A DNA stretch of 64,000 nucleotides from positions 1 to 64,000 of the forward strand of contig CAJNOQ010000081.1 in assembly GCA_905250885.1 (NCBI GenBank), given 5' to 3'. Position 1 is the stretch's first letter, and the number at the start of each line of letters is the position of its first letter. This document shows positions 1 to 12,740 of the stretch, piece by piece. The stretch is from Didymodactylos carnosus. Its lineage: Eukaryota; Rotifera; Eurotatoria; Philodinida; Philodinidae. The notes beneath the pieces were generated by a model, which searched no databases, was not told the DNA's origin, and saw nothing but the letters and a program-made list of their open reading frames with translations. Position numbers and translations under genes: made by a program.

Positions 1-71
1 GAACCAACGGTGTCTGAGAAAATTAACATTTTTCATTATAGTGCAGTTTGAGTCCTTAAAGTAATTTTTTG

Positions 72-395
72 AAACTTATGCACGCATTTCAAAAACAACA
101 AAGCATTCTGAAGAAAAATTTTCGCTGTCAAAGTTGTTTACGATAGTCCTCTTCATACCCTAAGCGGAGCACTTTTTTCTTTTTAGTGGAAAACTTTTGA
201 AATAAATTACGAATAGAAAATTTTTAGCTTTAAATTTACTTAAAGTTTATGTAAATTGCATTTGTTTCAAAATTTTCCCACTAAAATGAAAAAAGTGCTC
301 CGCTTAGGGTATGAAGAGGACTATCCTGAACAACTTTGGCAGCGAAAATTTTTCTTCCAAATGTTTCATTGTTTTTGAAATGCATGCATAAGTTT
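72..395. repeat. Foldback (long inverted repeat) element
   Basis: Two arms of about 120 nt, at roughly 72-190 and 280-395, are near-perfect reverse complements; both carry the word CCTCTTCATACCCTAAGCGG or its complement. A loop of about 90 nt of AT-rich sequence separates them. There is no coding capacity; the small overlapping reading frames are by-products of the palindrome. The structure fits a non-autonomous foldback or MITE-type element of unassigned superfamily. No clear target-site duplication was found. Confidence 0.85.
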
Positions 396-1626
396 GTGTA
401 CCAGGTAACATTTTCTTGGCACCATGTACCATACCATTTTATCTCGACCAAATTCAAACGGCGACGTGAATCCGAAGCCAACGAACCTGAATCTAAAACG
501 AGACCGAACCAACTGAATCAGAATGTTCGAATTTGGTGCATGCTTGATGGTTATAGAAACTAGAAGTGCCTTTATTCCTCTTTGAAATGGGATATAGTGA
601 ATAATTTTTTGATTCATTTTTCAACCAGAAATTGTCGAAGTTTTTCGTTAGTTTCAGAAACACGATTACTTAGACTTAACTAATGGTTTTCAGAACTTTG
701 TTCTTTGGCTAAGACGCATTTTCTGCAAGAGCATTTAATTCTCTACAAACTCACATTAGATTTAGTTATTCCTAACATCGTTTGAGTCCTGACTAAACAG
801 ATTTTCTCGATGCTTTATCTTTCTGATGCAAAGTGGTGCTTTTTACCAAAATTGAGTTTTATATACTTTTTCTTTACTATTAAAAAACTGCTCAGGGATT
901 TTTGAAAATAGAGGGATCGATAGAGTTTTGCACAGGCAATATTCTCATCTATTTGGCTTTTAAAGAAGCGTTTTTCATCAGACTGTAGTGAAAAAACAAA
1001 AAAAGAAAACTATATTACACATACTTTTTGGGTGACGTATGGTATTTAAATATTTTCTCACTCATATTCAATGACAAAAAATTTTGTTTTCTATGTTTTT
1101 TTGAAGTTCAGATTTTGATCTTTCCGATGGAAAAATAATTAACGTTCCAGCACGTTAGAAACATACAGAAATAATGATCATCATTTGTCCAATTACTTTT
1201 GCATCGTCGATTAACTTTTGAAACTTACAATAAGTATGTGAAACATTCATAATAGTTCAAACAGAGAGTTTCGCTTTCAGCACTATTTATTTAAAAGTTA
1301 TTTTCAGAGTGAAGAAAACTCAATGACTAAATTTCGAGACTATTTGTCTCTTTCAAGATATTAGTATGAGGTTCATTGAGAGAATATCGCGCCACGATAT
1401 CGAATTAATTAATTCGTGAATAGAAGACTAAGTTATTTTCGAGATCGGACAAACCTCTGAGATTTACTGGAAGAGGTTATATTCGTATAGGTATTCGGTA
1501 CGTTCTGAACAGATATATATTTTGAACGAATTAAATTGAATGTAAAGCCCTGCAGATAAGTTGATAGGAAAAGCAGAGTGCGGGTAAATTTGTAAATAAA
1601 CTGTCCTTGCATAGGATGCATATACA
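396..1626. other. Intergenic, no gene seen
   Basis: AT-rich spacer between the foldback element and the 3' end of the ARH-like gene. No long reading frame, splice-consistent exon chain or RNA gene was recognised. It ends just after the minus-strand stop codon, so the lower part probably holds that gene's 3' UTR. Confidence 0.5.
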
Positions 1627-2526
1627 TTAAACATGCACTTTGCTATTATCTTTTTCGAGGATTCGTTCCCATGGCTGTGCCAATTCATTTGCCATTTTTC
1701 TTATTGCACTTAGACTTTGATCGCTATCATTTATCATATTTAACATGGACGTTAGTCCCCATTGAGCACCAGCTAATATGCCAACAATGGGTGGGGCGTA
1801 GATATTATCTATCCTATATATTCTTTCATATGCATCTTTAAAGAATTTAGAGTTTTTAACGCAATCCAACGCTATTTTTAACACTTTTGGAGCATAGGCA
1901 GAAGGTTTTGCTTCGAATATATGGCTTGACCGCCCATGATAACTCACTATTTGCTGTATATCGGTAGACAGATTTGGTACACAAAATGCATTGTTTACCG
2001 CAGAGTCCCATGTCTGTCCAATAATAAGAGATCTGCAGATTAAATTTACTATACCAGATACTTGGCCAGCTTCGGGAGAATAATGAGTCAAACACGCTTC
2101 TTGCTTTGAAATGTCGAATACATCATCATTATGTATGGATGAGTACAATGCAATTGGATACGATCGATGTGCCGGATTGCATCCAGCTGTAAGGCCGTGT
2201 AATTTTTCATTAACTTTTTCTGATGTAGCATTAATTTGTTGCACATGAAATTTAAAATCTTGTTGTGTTATTTTGTTGTTTTTTTTCGTTTTTATTTGAC
2301 TAACCAGATCATGATAGACGAGTTTTATGATTTCACCCATATCACAATTATTAGTAGATGTATGGTATAGCCATAAATAGCGTGACAGAACATCTGATGA
2401 ATCAAATTCTTTCAACTCCATAAGACTCTCACCCAATTGAAATGCCATTTTTGTTGAAGCATTAAATCGATCACATAGCGCATGCCCTACTAATGCACCT
2501 TCTAATCGATCAAGAATGGTTGACAT
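1627..2526 (-). CDS. ADP-ribosylglycohydrolase (ARH/DraG)-like protein, probable pseudoenzyme
   Basis: Single-exon frame of 299 residues. The family removes ADP-ribose from proteins or small molecules using two metal ions. Family landmarks: LEGALVGHALCD (res 8-19, like the N-terminal GALLGLALGDALG), MAFQLGESL (27-35, like MALALAESL), GCNPAHRS (115-122), LTHYSPEAG (146-154) and IVGILAGAQWG (247-257). The metal-binding motifs look lost: where active enzymes have TDDT this protein has NAST (22-25), and where they have DTDT before the C-terminal glycine-rich helix it has DNIY (240-243). The usual loop between the first GD and TDDT is also missing. It is therefore probably a catalytically dead paralogue or a repurposed binding protein. 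A TTTTAG lies 8 nt before the ATG. Absence of introns, unlike most genes here, would suit acquisition from bacteria or retroposition, but neither is shown. Family call good, function uncertain. Confidence 0.75.
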   Translation of the reverse strand: MSTILDRLEGALVGHALCDRFNASTKMAFQLGESLMELKEFDSSDVLSRYLWLYHTSTNNCDMGEIIKLVYHDLVSQIKTKKNNKITQQDFKFHVQQINATSEKVNEKLHGLTAGCNPAHRSYPIALYSSIHNDDVFDISKQEACLTHYSPEAGQVSGIVNLICRSLIIGQTWDSAVNNAFCVPNLSTDIQQIVSYHGRSSHIFEAKPSAYAPKVLKIALDCVKNSKFFKDAYERIYRIDNIYAPPIVGILAGAQWGLTSMLNMINDSDQSLSAIRKMANELAQPWERILEKDNSKVHV

Positions 2527-3951
2527 TAGTTAATCTAAAACTTTAAAAAAATATATAAAGTTTGAGTTTACACAAAACACGACAATTCTTCTCTCTGTGC
2601 TGTTGCTGATCAAGATCCTCTTAAAACGGTAGTGAAAATTATTCATGGATTTTTGATCTTCCCAAACGTTGTTGCAATTGTTTATCAAAAAATACAAAAC
2701 AAAATGCTTTAAAGTTATCTGATTCTCAATACCAAATTTGATTTAGTTCAAGAATATAAAAAAGAAAAGAGGAAGAAGAAAAACTTATGTTTTTAAAAAT
2801 AAAACATGGTGAAAAAAGTCTCTTTTAGCGAACAGAATTTCTTTTTATTAAAAAGCATTCTTTGTCAGCTTGCATCAAGAGAGAAGAGAATAACCTTGAG
2901 GCTGCATAACGCAGAAGAAAACAGAGCCGCCAAAAGAAAAAAGGTGAATCGCACTTAATACGAACGGCATATAGGTCGTTACAAATCAACCGCACTCACG
3001 CGGAGTTTCCCCTTATGCTTTTAAAAATCTGATTTAATTTTAACTTCGTATCTATAGACTTATGTATCATACCCTTACTCTCTCTTCTAATCGCCCTCTA
3101 ATGATTTGACTTTTGATATTAGAATTAAAGATTTCTAATCAATTTTATATAGGTTCGTAGATGTGGTATGAGTATAATAGATCAAATTCAACATTTGATC
3201 AATATTGATTGACGAACAGTCTTGTTTATCGATGTCATTATTGCTATACGAAATACTTCAAATAGAAGAAATAATTTTGGGCTCTTGCTTGTTGAAACTT
3301 TAATATACACTGTAAATTTAAAAAAATCACTTTCTTTGAATTACGTACAAAAGTTCGTTCCATCATTGACTAAGGTCCGTGAAATAATCAGTCACGAATT
3401 TCTCAACACGAGAAGCTGTCATTCAACTCCGCGTTGAAAAGTCCGTGATTACATACATCACACAACTTATTCAATGGTGGATGAACTTTTGTATGTGATT
3501 AAAAACAAGATAAAGAAAATCATGGATTTTTCTTTTCTCAAATTTACGGTGAATATATTCTTACCTATGATAATTGAACATCTATTTCATTGCTTTATGT
3601 ATCATTTTTTGCCAATGTTTCCGTAAAGAGATCGTCAAGAGCTGCGTCAAGTTTTTTGAAGCTCGTCATCGGGGTAGACAGCGATCTAAGGGTCTACATC
3701 CGAAAGGGAAAAGTTCAATAGTTCCGTTACTTCTACTGTACTAAAATGAAACAGTCATGTTCTCGTTTTTACAATGAGTTTTAGTAAAATTGCTTTTTAT
3801 GCAATAAAAACACCCTTACTACAATATATGAAAAGAAAGACGACACTTAGAAGAAGTAGAACATATATTTTAGTTCACTTTGATGTATGGCAACGCGCCC
3901 AAAATAAATTTTTTGCTCAGTGTTTTTGGACCTGGGAAGTACTTGAGAGGG
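2527..3951. other. Intergenic, no gene seen
   Basis: Spacer upstream of the ARH-like gene (its promoter should lie in the first few hundred bases) leading into the palindrome at 3952. Only short frames without recognisable protein similarity are present. Confidence 0.45.
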
Positions 3952-4142
3952 TAATAGTAAAACATGAAGACACCCACAGACAGCCATCGACAGCACACAG
4001 ACATCCACAGACAGCCACCGACAGTACACATACAATCACAGACAGCTACACAGACATCCATGGATGTTTGTGTTTTGATGTCTGTGTAGCTGTCTGTGGC
4101 TGTCTGTGTGCTGTCTGCGGGTGTCTTCATGTTTTACTATTA
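3952..4142. repeat. Palindromic element built of CAGACAGC units
   Basis: A 24-nt terminal inverted repeat begins TAATAGTAAAACATGAAGAC at the left and ends with its reverse complement at the right. The interior is a palindrome made of repeated ACAGACAGCC-like units on one arm and GGCTGTCTGT on the other, meeting near CATCCATGGATG. GTACTTG occurs just outside both ends (3939-3945 and 4146-4152), though at unequal distances, and may be a degraded target duplication. The long frames across it on both strands arise from the simple repeat and are not genes. Confidence 0.8.
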
Positions 4143-4191
4143 ATCGTACTTGGGATTGCAGATTCGCAGTATTTCCATCCACATTTTTTTA

Positions 4192-4717
4192 TTCTTAAGT
4201 TACATAGAAAAATGTACAATTTGTTTTTTGCAGAGAATTCAATGATGCATCTTCTTAAAAAACTAAAATTTTATTATATATTTGAACTGAGATATATGCA
4301 GACACAAAAATGAGCAGTCATTTTGAGACACCCGGTATATCTCTTGCTTTTCCTAATAAGACATATGAATGGTTTTTGAATGGTATTAGAGTCAATAAAC
4401 GAAATGAACAATATTTGAGAGAAGCAGCCATAATTGTCGAATAAAATAACTATTTATTCTTTATTAGATAACATTACTCGGCGTATCGGTCTCTTCTCAG
4501 AACCATTTTCAGGTGAAATACACAGTTAAACTTTAAATGTACAACTAATCACAACTACACTACTGTATATGTATATATATGTAAATTTTGACTGAGAAAA
4601 AATTCATGAAAGAAATAGACAGAGAAGGTATAATAAAATATTAGTTATTGTTAAAAAGATGCGCCATTGAATTCTTTGCAAAAAAACAATTGTATATTTT
4701 TCTATGTACCTTAAGAA
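4192..4717. repeat. Inverted-repeat element with 65-nt terminal arms
   Basis: Arms at 4192-4256 and about 4651-4717 are imperfect reverse complements; both contain ATTGAATTC or GAATTCAAT and an AAATTGTACA-type block. The roughly 390-nt centre holds GAGACACCCGGTATA (about 4324-4338), which resembles the end of a Tc1/mariner-type element with a TA target, so a second element may be nested or the family composite. No transposase frame is present. Confidence 0.7.
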
Positions 4718-7700
4718 ACCCTTTAATTGCTTAAAATAAACAATTAATCTCAATTAATTGACGATTTTAAAAAAAAGAAAAATCATCAGATTCGCCAGTT
4801 AATCGCAATTAATTGACGAATTTTTCATGGTACGCGATTAATTGTCAAAAATATCACGATTTCGATGATGCGGGTTATGAAATCTTGTACTATCTTGCTG
4901 TAAGATCCTGCAGCAAGAAGTCACAAGGACTTTATAAGATCTTGCGAAATTTTGTACGATCTTGTGACATTCAAGATTCTTCGTTCTAGGTGAAAAAATA
5001 TATTTTTAAGACCAAAAATAAAAATAAAGTGAAACGATACAGTCATAAACGACAAACGATGTGGTGAACAAGGAATGAACAAAACTGGCTAGCAGAATGT
5101 GAATTACCAGGACGAGATCATTTATAATTCTTTTCTCGAAGTGAGAATAAACAAAAGGTTTATTTCGTTTATACTGATATAGTACTTATTAAATATTCTG
5201 TAAGATTCTTCATTATACGACTAAAGGAAGTTGTGCTTCAGCTAATTTTTTAATGCGAGTCACAAAGATACTTTTTTTCCAAATATTTAGTAAATTTCGC
5301 TTCTTTTGACGATTTAGGGTTGGCTCTTCAGCGCTCAATCGTCGTTTGATGGAATAATGTTTGTGACGAGCTGGGAGACATCTTATTTTGTTCAAAAATG
5401 TACAAAATACGACATTTTTTAGCAGAATTTTGTCGAAACTATAGTTTGAAGCTAAAAAAAGTGGAAATTGTTTTATTTATTTTGTATGATCCTCTTTGCT
5501 TTCAGTAAAGGGAATAAAGTACCATTATCAAATTTATACAGAGTTGCAAAATGAAAAGCAATGAAGAAAATTTTATCAATTTTCAAATGAATAATAATTT
5601 GTGATAAAGTGCTGCGTCTTTTTCAAAAAATTCTAGCAGCTAATATCAAAAATGTTGTTAACGAGAGATATGGGTCACTCTTCATATAACATGTTTCTCA
5701 ATACCTAGATAATTGTAACTGCTACTCAAAAAAATAAGCAGTTTAAAAAACCACTGTTCGGTCAAGTTCACACTCTTGCAAGAAACAAACTTGAGAAACG
5801 ATGTGACATACAAAGATGATTTTAACCGTTATCATAACTCTTATGATTACGAAAATTAGCCTCTTTGTCAGCTTCCTTGAGATACTTTGTTTAAACTCAT
5901 TATTTTACAAGGCAAAAAGCTCATATATATGTTAAATGCTTATATATTATGGCCAAATTTAAACTAGGAAAATTACTCATTTTTAAACTATCTGAACATT
6001 TTAAAATCATGTTGTTATAATTGTATTCAAGTTTAGGGAAAATTTAAGTTCAGACTTGTGCCGTATTTAACAGATATCATATACATTAAAATAGCTGAAA
6101 TCTAGTAGCAAAGTTTTTTCTAAATTAGACAATTTAATGTTGCCAATTTACTACAAAATGTTATTTTTTTCTATCATAATGTTCTTGATAGAGGATTTAC
6201 TATGATATTTCGTTCTGAGAAGTGAATAATGGTGCTTTTTCTCATAGCAGAACGATAAAAAACTTGAAATAGAATGTATGTCATTTTAATAATTTATACT
6301 ATATGAAATTTGCAAGAAAGAGAAAAAGAATAAAACGTATGAAGTTGTTTGTCCATTTTTCATAAAAAAAACAAAAATAACAATAATGTAAGAACATATA
6401 ATAAAACCTATTGTTCAGAAGAGAGAAAAAGAATTTGAATTATATGTATAGCAATTACAGGGCATGTATATACAATAGGGGATATTATTAACTATTTGTC
6501 AGATTAAGTAACTTTAAAAAACACTTGAATATGAATAAATGACTGCTGTTGACAATTATTACATATCACTGTACAACGACTACAAGATCTGTACGTCTAT
6601 ATATTTATAGGTTACTTCCTTGTTCATCCATAATTCATGGACAAGAGGAAAAAACTTATAAATTGCCAACATTTTTATTTTCACTTAGATAGAACAAAAT
6701 CAATAATCTCTTCTTTTTTTTATTATTGTTTTAATTTAGAAAGAGGAAGCGGCAAAAAAAAGTATTTTCAATGATATTCTCATAATAAGAAAAATCGTGA
6801 ACTACGAAATGTTAATCAATCGATTTCAATTCTATAAAAATTGAGAAAGAACAAACGTTGAATCGTAATTGTTCATCAACATTAAATAATATGAACATCA
6901 ATGAAATACAAAAACTATTAAGATGATAATACTAAAGAATTGAAAGACCAAACAATTCGAACGATCGTTGAAAAACCTAGTAAAGGTAATCATTTTTTTT
7001 ATTGCAATTATTTTCTACATTTTCTATGATGTGTGTACTCATATAAATAATTTATAACAATCAGTTTATTTAAATACTCTTTTTTACTTGAAAACAATTT
7101 CAATTGAGATCGTCTAGATATTTATTTGAATTGACACTCAGATTTAAGAAAGTCTATTTTCATGAGTAGAATATCTATAATATAGAGACTTCTCTATGCT
7201 TTTTGAATTATCTATTTTACTAGTATTCAATTCTTTTATCATGGAATTTTATCTGTTTAGTTTTGATTAATTTTCTCTCTGTTTTCATCATTCGAAATTC
7301 AAATATATGATTTATATAAGATTCAGTTAAAATAAAGAAGATATTATCCATTATAAATTTAACAATATATATGTTTACATTTCTGAAACCTATCAAATCA
7401 ACGTTGACAATTAATTTCAACTATTTCTAAAAACTTTTTAAAACGTATATACTAAAATATGATTTTTATTGTATAAGAAAATATAAATAAGAATGATTAA
7501 ATGATTTTGAACTACGTATGAGTTATTATTTTATAATTGAAATTCGAATGAAATGAGAAGATAACAATCACTTAACATACGGTGAATAAATTTTTTTCTT
7601 TTTCTTCTTTTCCTTTTTCTTCTTACAGAAGTGGGGTGCCGGCATGCAATGCCAATCTATAAATTTTTCTTTTTTAATAAAATGAAAACTACTTAAAAAA

Positions 7701-9233
7701 AAAATATTCTTTCTTTTTTTTTCGTTTACCTTTCTTTGAAATAAGAATGAACACATTATAAAGTAAAAAACAATCGGAGTTTTACAACATCTTGTTTGTC
7801 TAGTCCTCGTCATCACATATAGAGAGGTTTGTATTTCAATCGCTTTAAAAATAACATAACAACAATAACGATATGGCTCTATAAAGATACGTTCTTCATG
7901 CTCGAGCAGAATAAGCAGTTTTATTAAAGCTAGCTCTTCTCTTCTTTCCTAATATAAAATAAAACTCTACAAAAGGTGATTATAGATGATAATCTATCTC
8001 ACTTGATCAACCTCGACACATTCAATTTCAGTTAGATAACTTAGAAAAACGCATTTTTCAACTTCATATTTAACTTTCCTATATCATTTTTGTCAATTAA
8101 TTAAATTTTTATGTACACCTTATAAAAACTAGAATATTTTTGTTTTTTCAAAGTCAAATCTCACTAGAAAACTTTGATTATATAGTTGATATACTTGATT
8201 TTAAACAACCTTCTTAAACAGCAGCCTTCTGTGACCTTGCATCACAAAAGGTTAATTTTAGACATATTAAATGTTGTTTACAGTTTTATTCCATAGATGT
8301 CAATAAAACAAATATCAACCATCTTTTGAATAAATGACGTTATTAAAAATACGAGGTATATTGTAAGTAATAACATAGAATCTTAGAGTAGTTCTGGAAT
8401 CTAAGCTAGAACTTCTCGCTGCTGAATTAGTCATTGATTGAATTCAACCGAGTAAAAAACTAAACACATTTATAGGAAGTTAAATCAATGTCGTAAAGGA
8501 GTTCACTAAGGAGTGATAAAATATACAACAATACTATAACGTCACTTTTGATACTGCTCTTCAGTAAAATTGATGCTTGCGATTAAGTAAAATCGATGAC
8601 CTTGTACAGTACAAATTTTGGTCAAGATACTTTTGAAAATTTTTTCTCCATTATTTTGCTCAATAATTTTTTCCGAAATTCATGGTGGAAATCACAGGCT
8701 GCACAACATCATGGAATGTTTCAGTCTCACTAGCTTTTGAAGATGCTTCCACCTACGGCACAGAGGGAATAACCTGCCTTACGGTGATCATTACCGATGT
8801 AGAGTGTTGTCACGTGTTTTAATAGCCTGATATCTTCCCTGCAGTTAACAAACTTATGATATGGTCACTCATATCGTTACTAGTCAGAAACTACAGTTCG
8901 GGCCAGAGTTCTATTCATTCCATTACTCAAACTCCTCATACACACTCACTAACCACATACTAGCTTTCCGAAAAACCACGAAGAGTAAGTGGAGGAACTG
9001 TACTGTACGTCACAACACACTGAGAAGGCTATTGAACGTGTGATCTGAAGCATATAACATACGTAACTTGCCCAATGTTGTTATACAGCCGTACAGTACT
9101 AAAGTTCGAGCATGACAGTCTCTATGGCAGACGTCTTCCTGACCAAAATTCTCCTCGGTTATCCTATTTTGTCTGTTTAGAGAACAATGAACCATTAATT
9201 TTCAAGCATACTCGTGGACAACGAAGTATCACA
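4718..9233. other. Long AT-rich intergenic region
   Basis: No supported gene in about 4.5 kb. Around 4738-4850 the word CAATTAATTGACGA recurs twice in direct and once in inverted form, and around 4880-4985 AAGATCTTG-like words recur. The stretch 8600-8700 shares TTTTGGTCAA and GGTGGAA blocks with the inverted-repeat element at 61738-62021 and may be its relic. The last few hundred bases have fewer A/T runs and should contain the promoter of the tubulin glycylase gene. Confidence 0.5.
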
Positions 9234-12200
9234 ATGCCCTCAATTAGCCGATCAAAATCACCACCAAAAGTTCGCGTAGACACATCTCCAAAACGAAGTG
9301 AATTAAATATAGAACGTTTAAAATTGGCTAGAGATGAAGCAGAACGAGCCATGAAAGTAAGTTTGACAATATTTATTCACCTTTCGATGATGATTTATGT
9401 TTTTCTTTCTATATAGGAACATAAAATTTTTACTATAATCGGTCCATATCCAGCATTGCGAGAAGCATTGAGAAATCGAGGTTGGCTTGAAAAATTTAAT
9501 CGTAATAGTTCTCTGCCATCGTTAAGAGGAAGTAGAAGATCGGAAAAAAAAAGTGGAAAAAGTGATGATGATGAAAAGGATACGGATGATTATGATGATA
9601 TGGGTGACGATGATCTTGGTAAGAACAATACTAAATCTGAATTAAGTAAAATAACCTTTTTTTACTTAGACGAACATCAATTAGAAGATGATGAAGAAAA
9701 ACCGTGGGACGAAAATGATGGTTATTACGGTTTGTTATCACGTTTAGTTAAAAATGCTGCACCAAATTTTATTTGGAGTGTGAGAGCCACATATGATACT
9801 AATACATTGAACAAAGATCAAATGGTCAATCATTATTCGAGAAATGGATGTTTTACAACAAAAGTATGAAAAAGCAAACAATAAAAGTGAAATGTTTGTA
9901 ATTATTTTTTATTTTGTTTTAGATTGGGTTATGTAGCAGTTTAAAAAATTTACCGTGGTTTCATTCAAGCTCTGCCGATGAATTTTATCCTCGCTGTTAT
10001 AAACTATCACATGAAGACGATAAGGTCGGATTTGTAGGTACGATATTTGTACACAATCCATCTAGGATAGAAACACTAGTTTTTGTTCTATATTTTAAAG
10101 ATGATTATCGTTTAACTGCGTGCATCAGTTTTCTAAAATTAATACAAAATCGTTGTAAAGGTGTCGCAGAGCCAGGTAAGGTCTAGTATATCTTTAAAGT
10201 GAGTTTAATTTCTTAGTATGATATCCTTAGACATGCGATCTATTTTGGCCATGAGTTCCGATGATCATGGTACAACGACATTGACCGAAGATTCTTGTCA
10301 AACAGTTGATTTAACAGTTGATGAACAACAATCATCTACATCTCAGATTAAATTAATGACAGAGCAAGCAGCTACCATTATCTCAACAAGTGGTTCTCAA
10401 TCATTACCATTGTCAAAAGTGATAAAAGCAACAAAAATTACCAAAGTTCCCGCATCGGCAATTGAATTTGCCATAACAAAAGTATTAGAACTTGCTTTAT
10501 TTCGTGATCATGAGGATATTGACAAAAACATAAACAATCAAAATGATACAACAGATGAACAATGGAATCAATTCATCGAATATTTTTATGCTGCATCACA
10601 GTAAATGAACAATAACGGGATACTGAATCCATTAATTTCTGTTTATTTTGTAGTTCAAATGTTGATGTCGAATGTATGGAGATAAATTTATCAAAAATTG
10701 ATGATTGTCTATCGAAAATCAAGGATTACTGGCCGCAATATCAAATCGATGGCACAAGAAACATTTGGATCGTAAAACCCGGTGCAAAATCAAGAGGACG
10801 AGGTAAACAGAAATACTTTATTATCTAGTTATATCTAATTAAATTTGAAAATTTGTTTAAGGTATTGTTGTTTATGATCGATTAGAAGATATGTTAAAAC
10901 TTTGCTCGAGTTCACTATCAAAAGATGGAAAATTTGTTGTACAAAAATACATTGAACGACCACTTTTAATTCATAACACAAAATTTGACATTCGTCAATG
11001 GTTCTTAGTAACAGATTGGAATCCACTAACAATATGGATGTTCAAAGATTGTTATTTGAGATTTTGTACCGAACATTTTAGTCTAGAAACAAGAAATCAA
11101 AATGTTCATTTATGCAATTATAGTATACAAAAACATTACAAAAATAATCCTATAAGACATAATAATTTACCAGGTATAAAATCATTTTATTCTTTTTATA
11201 AATTCCCAATTATCTACTTCTTTTTTAAAGATGAAAATATGTGGACAAATAAAGAATTTATTGAAAAATATTTAAAACCAAATCGTTTAACTAATAAATG
11301 GGAAACACAAATTTATCCTCAAATGAAAGAAGCCATTGTCTGTTCAATGTTAGTAGCACAAGATGCCATTGATGCGAGAAAAGTAATTAATGACTGATGT
11401 ATATAATATATAAAAACATTAACAGTTTTCATTTAGAATTCATTTGAACTATATGGAGCTGATTTTATGCTTGATGAAAGTCTAAAACCATGGTTAATTG
11501 AAATTAATTGTTCTCCAACAATGGCTCGTTGTACAGCAGTTACTACAGACATGTGTGATAGTGTCCTCGAAGACACGTGTAAAGGTGACTTAACAATGAT
11601 ATTTTTCATCTGCAGAAACTATACTGTGATCATTTTAGTTATGATCGATAGAAAATATAATAAATCGGCTGACACAGGACGATTTGAACTAATTCATAAA
11701 GGAATTCCCGTTCCGGTACCTACGTACATTGGTATTGATCTTCGTGTTGAAGGTATATACAACAACTTAGTATATTAAATGATCTATTTGTAACTTGTTT
11801 AAGGTAAATTGTGTAAAACCGGTCGAACATCGTCGACAGCGCATCCTGCAACAACGACATCAACAATAGTACCGTCTTCCTCCTCTGTAAATACATTAAC
11901 ACATCAGCGCAGTACGCTACAGTCTCAATCTCCTATAAATTTTGATACATTAGCCACACGCTCTCAGCAAATAACATCTGTCTATTCTCCTAATAATAGC
12001 AATACTGAGAGTCGTGTTACCTTAAAACTACGACGTGAAATGACACAACCAACATTGGCACGTGTAGAACTTTTATCAAATTCACCTCTAGAAACTCTAG
12101 CATTTTCTCAGTCAGCCGATGATAATTATCATCAATATAATCAAATAAATGGAAAAAATTTTGCCAAATTATTTCGTACGCAACAAAATGATCCATTGCA

Positions 12201-12686
12201 TAGTATACAACCAGCTAAACTTAAAACAAATCCATCACGGATGTTTATTGATTCATTGCCAGTACGACAATTGAGTAGAACAAAAGTAAATGATAGATTA
12301 CCATCTCCGAAAGGTAAGAAATTTTTTTCTCTATCAATATTTTAACTTCTATAAACATTTTAAACTTATCTATAAGTCTGATATGCTTGAATATCCTAAG
12401 TAAAATTTTTAAAGATTTGATAACAAGTTTCGATTTGAATCATCTGCCACCATTACCGTTACGTACAGCAAGTACAAAATTATTAAAACAAAAATTACTA
12501 ATTCGAAAAGGAAAATCATTTCAAAGACAAACTGTTGTATTTACGCAACAGTTATTACTGATGAGAGAGCAAACAGCTCAGCAATAAAAATACAGGTTGG
12601 AAAAGTGTGTATAAAGTGTATGATAAGCACACAACAGCACTGTTAAATGATATTTCTAAATCACAGTATAGAGCACGCGTAGCTTA

Positions 12687-12740
<54 letters not shown>

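Noticed and set aside
3774-4313. 179-codon frame and overlapping minus-strand frames
   Set aside because: They cross the CAGACAGC palindrome and an inverted-repeat arm; composition follows the repeat and no family is recognisable.
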